A stretch of DNA of 64,000 nucleotides from Flavobacteriaceae bacterium MAR_2010_72. Its GTDB lineage: Bacteria; Bacteroidota; Bacteroidia; Flavobacteriales; Flavobacteriaceae. The notes beneath the pieces are model-generated. The model had not been told where the DNA came from and made no database searches. It saw only the letters and a list, made by a program, of their open reading frames with translations. This document shows positions 63,982 to 64,000 of the stretch, one piece after another (position 1 is the stretch's first letter; each line of letters opens with the position of its first letter). The stretch is taken from NCBI GenBank assembly GCA_003550275.1, contig QXCW01000002.1:2851501-2915500 (forward strand). The letters are read 5' to 3'. The translations under genes and the position numbers were made by a program.

Positions 63982-64000
63982 TGGATTACATTAGAGCGTT

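Noticed and set aside
1-64000. tRNA, rRNA, CRISPR arrays, phage or restriction-modification genes
   Set aside because: None was recognised on either strand; intergenic stretches were read for cloverleaf, repeat-spacer and other patterns.

Overview
The window looks like chromosomal DNA of a marine-type member of the Flavobacteriaceae (phylum Bacteroidota). The evidence is low-GC DNA, promoters of the Bacteroidota form (TTTG, about 19 bases, TAnnTTTG), a SusC/SusD pair, two GLPGLI-family proteins, a protein with a type IX secretion (T9SS) C-terminal signal, DUF5686 and 2TM-domain proteins, and a membrane pyrophosphatase. The genus cannot be fixed from the sequence. No rRNA, tRNA, CRISPR array, phage or intact insertion sequence was seen. 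Most of the window is core metabolism.

Layout. 1-2049: the end of a GMC oxidoreductase, its small subunit and a TIM-barrel sugar isomerase, convergent with an azurin lipoprotein. 2649-10133: an aldehyde dehydrogenase downstream of ilvC-ilvN-ilvB-ilvD on the minus strand. The ilv operon is preceded by a previously unlisted 24-residue leader peptide rich in Ile and Val, and by a transcription attenuator. 10151-19270: a nitrogen-assimilation locus. gltBD (glutamate synthase) runs left, and an outer-membrane porin, a P-II protein and the AmtB ammonium channel run right. The shared intergenic region holds two near-identical 23-bp palindromes, 53 bp apart, at the porin promoter, and a different 23-bp palindrome near gltB. 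19290-20797: metK with a structured 5' leader that may be a riboswitch.

20883-28453: an MFS transporter, an M28 peptidase, a 135-bp MITE-like element, a TonB-receptor-like barrel and two GLPGLI proteins. 28568-32283: a two-component system, a secreted protein and a deoxynucleoside kinase. 32304-35473: membrane-bound and soluble pyrophosphatases side by side. 35570-44821: a GH130-like lipoprotein, a DUF5686 protein, PDH E1 beta, ETF beta and alpha, a bifunctional nuclease and a CNT nucleoside transporter. 44953-54474: thymidylate synthase, a T9SS propeller protein, a CBM48-type mini-protein, a membrane-tethered dihydrofolate reductase, a DUF6340-type lipoprotein, an FAD enzyme, fabD, lspA and a small conserved-looking protein. 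54571-61574: a SusCD transport pair with a membrane-anchored AraC-type regulator, plus a decayed second copy of that regulator downstream of susD. 61813-63981: galE and a DegT-type aminotransferase, probably surface-polysaccharide sugar genes.

How they work together. Glutamate synthase, P-II and AmtB form the ammonium-assimilation unit next to branched-chain amino-acid synthesis, which consumes glutamate. Thymidylate synthase, DHFR, the deoxynucleoside kinase and the CNT transporter cover thymidylate synthesis and nucleoside salvage. The most interesting signals are non-coding: the ilv attenuator, the twin palindromes, the metK leader RNA, the etfA-bfn hairpin and the remnant of the AraC-type gene.
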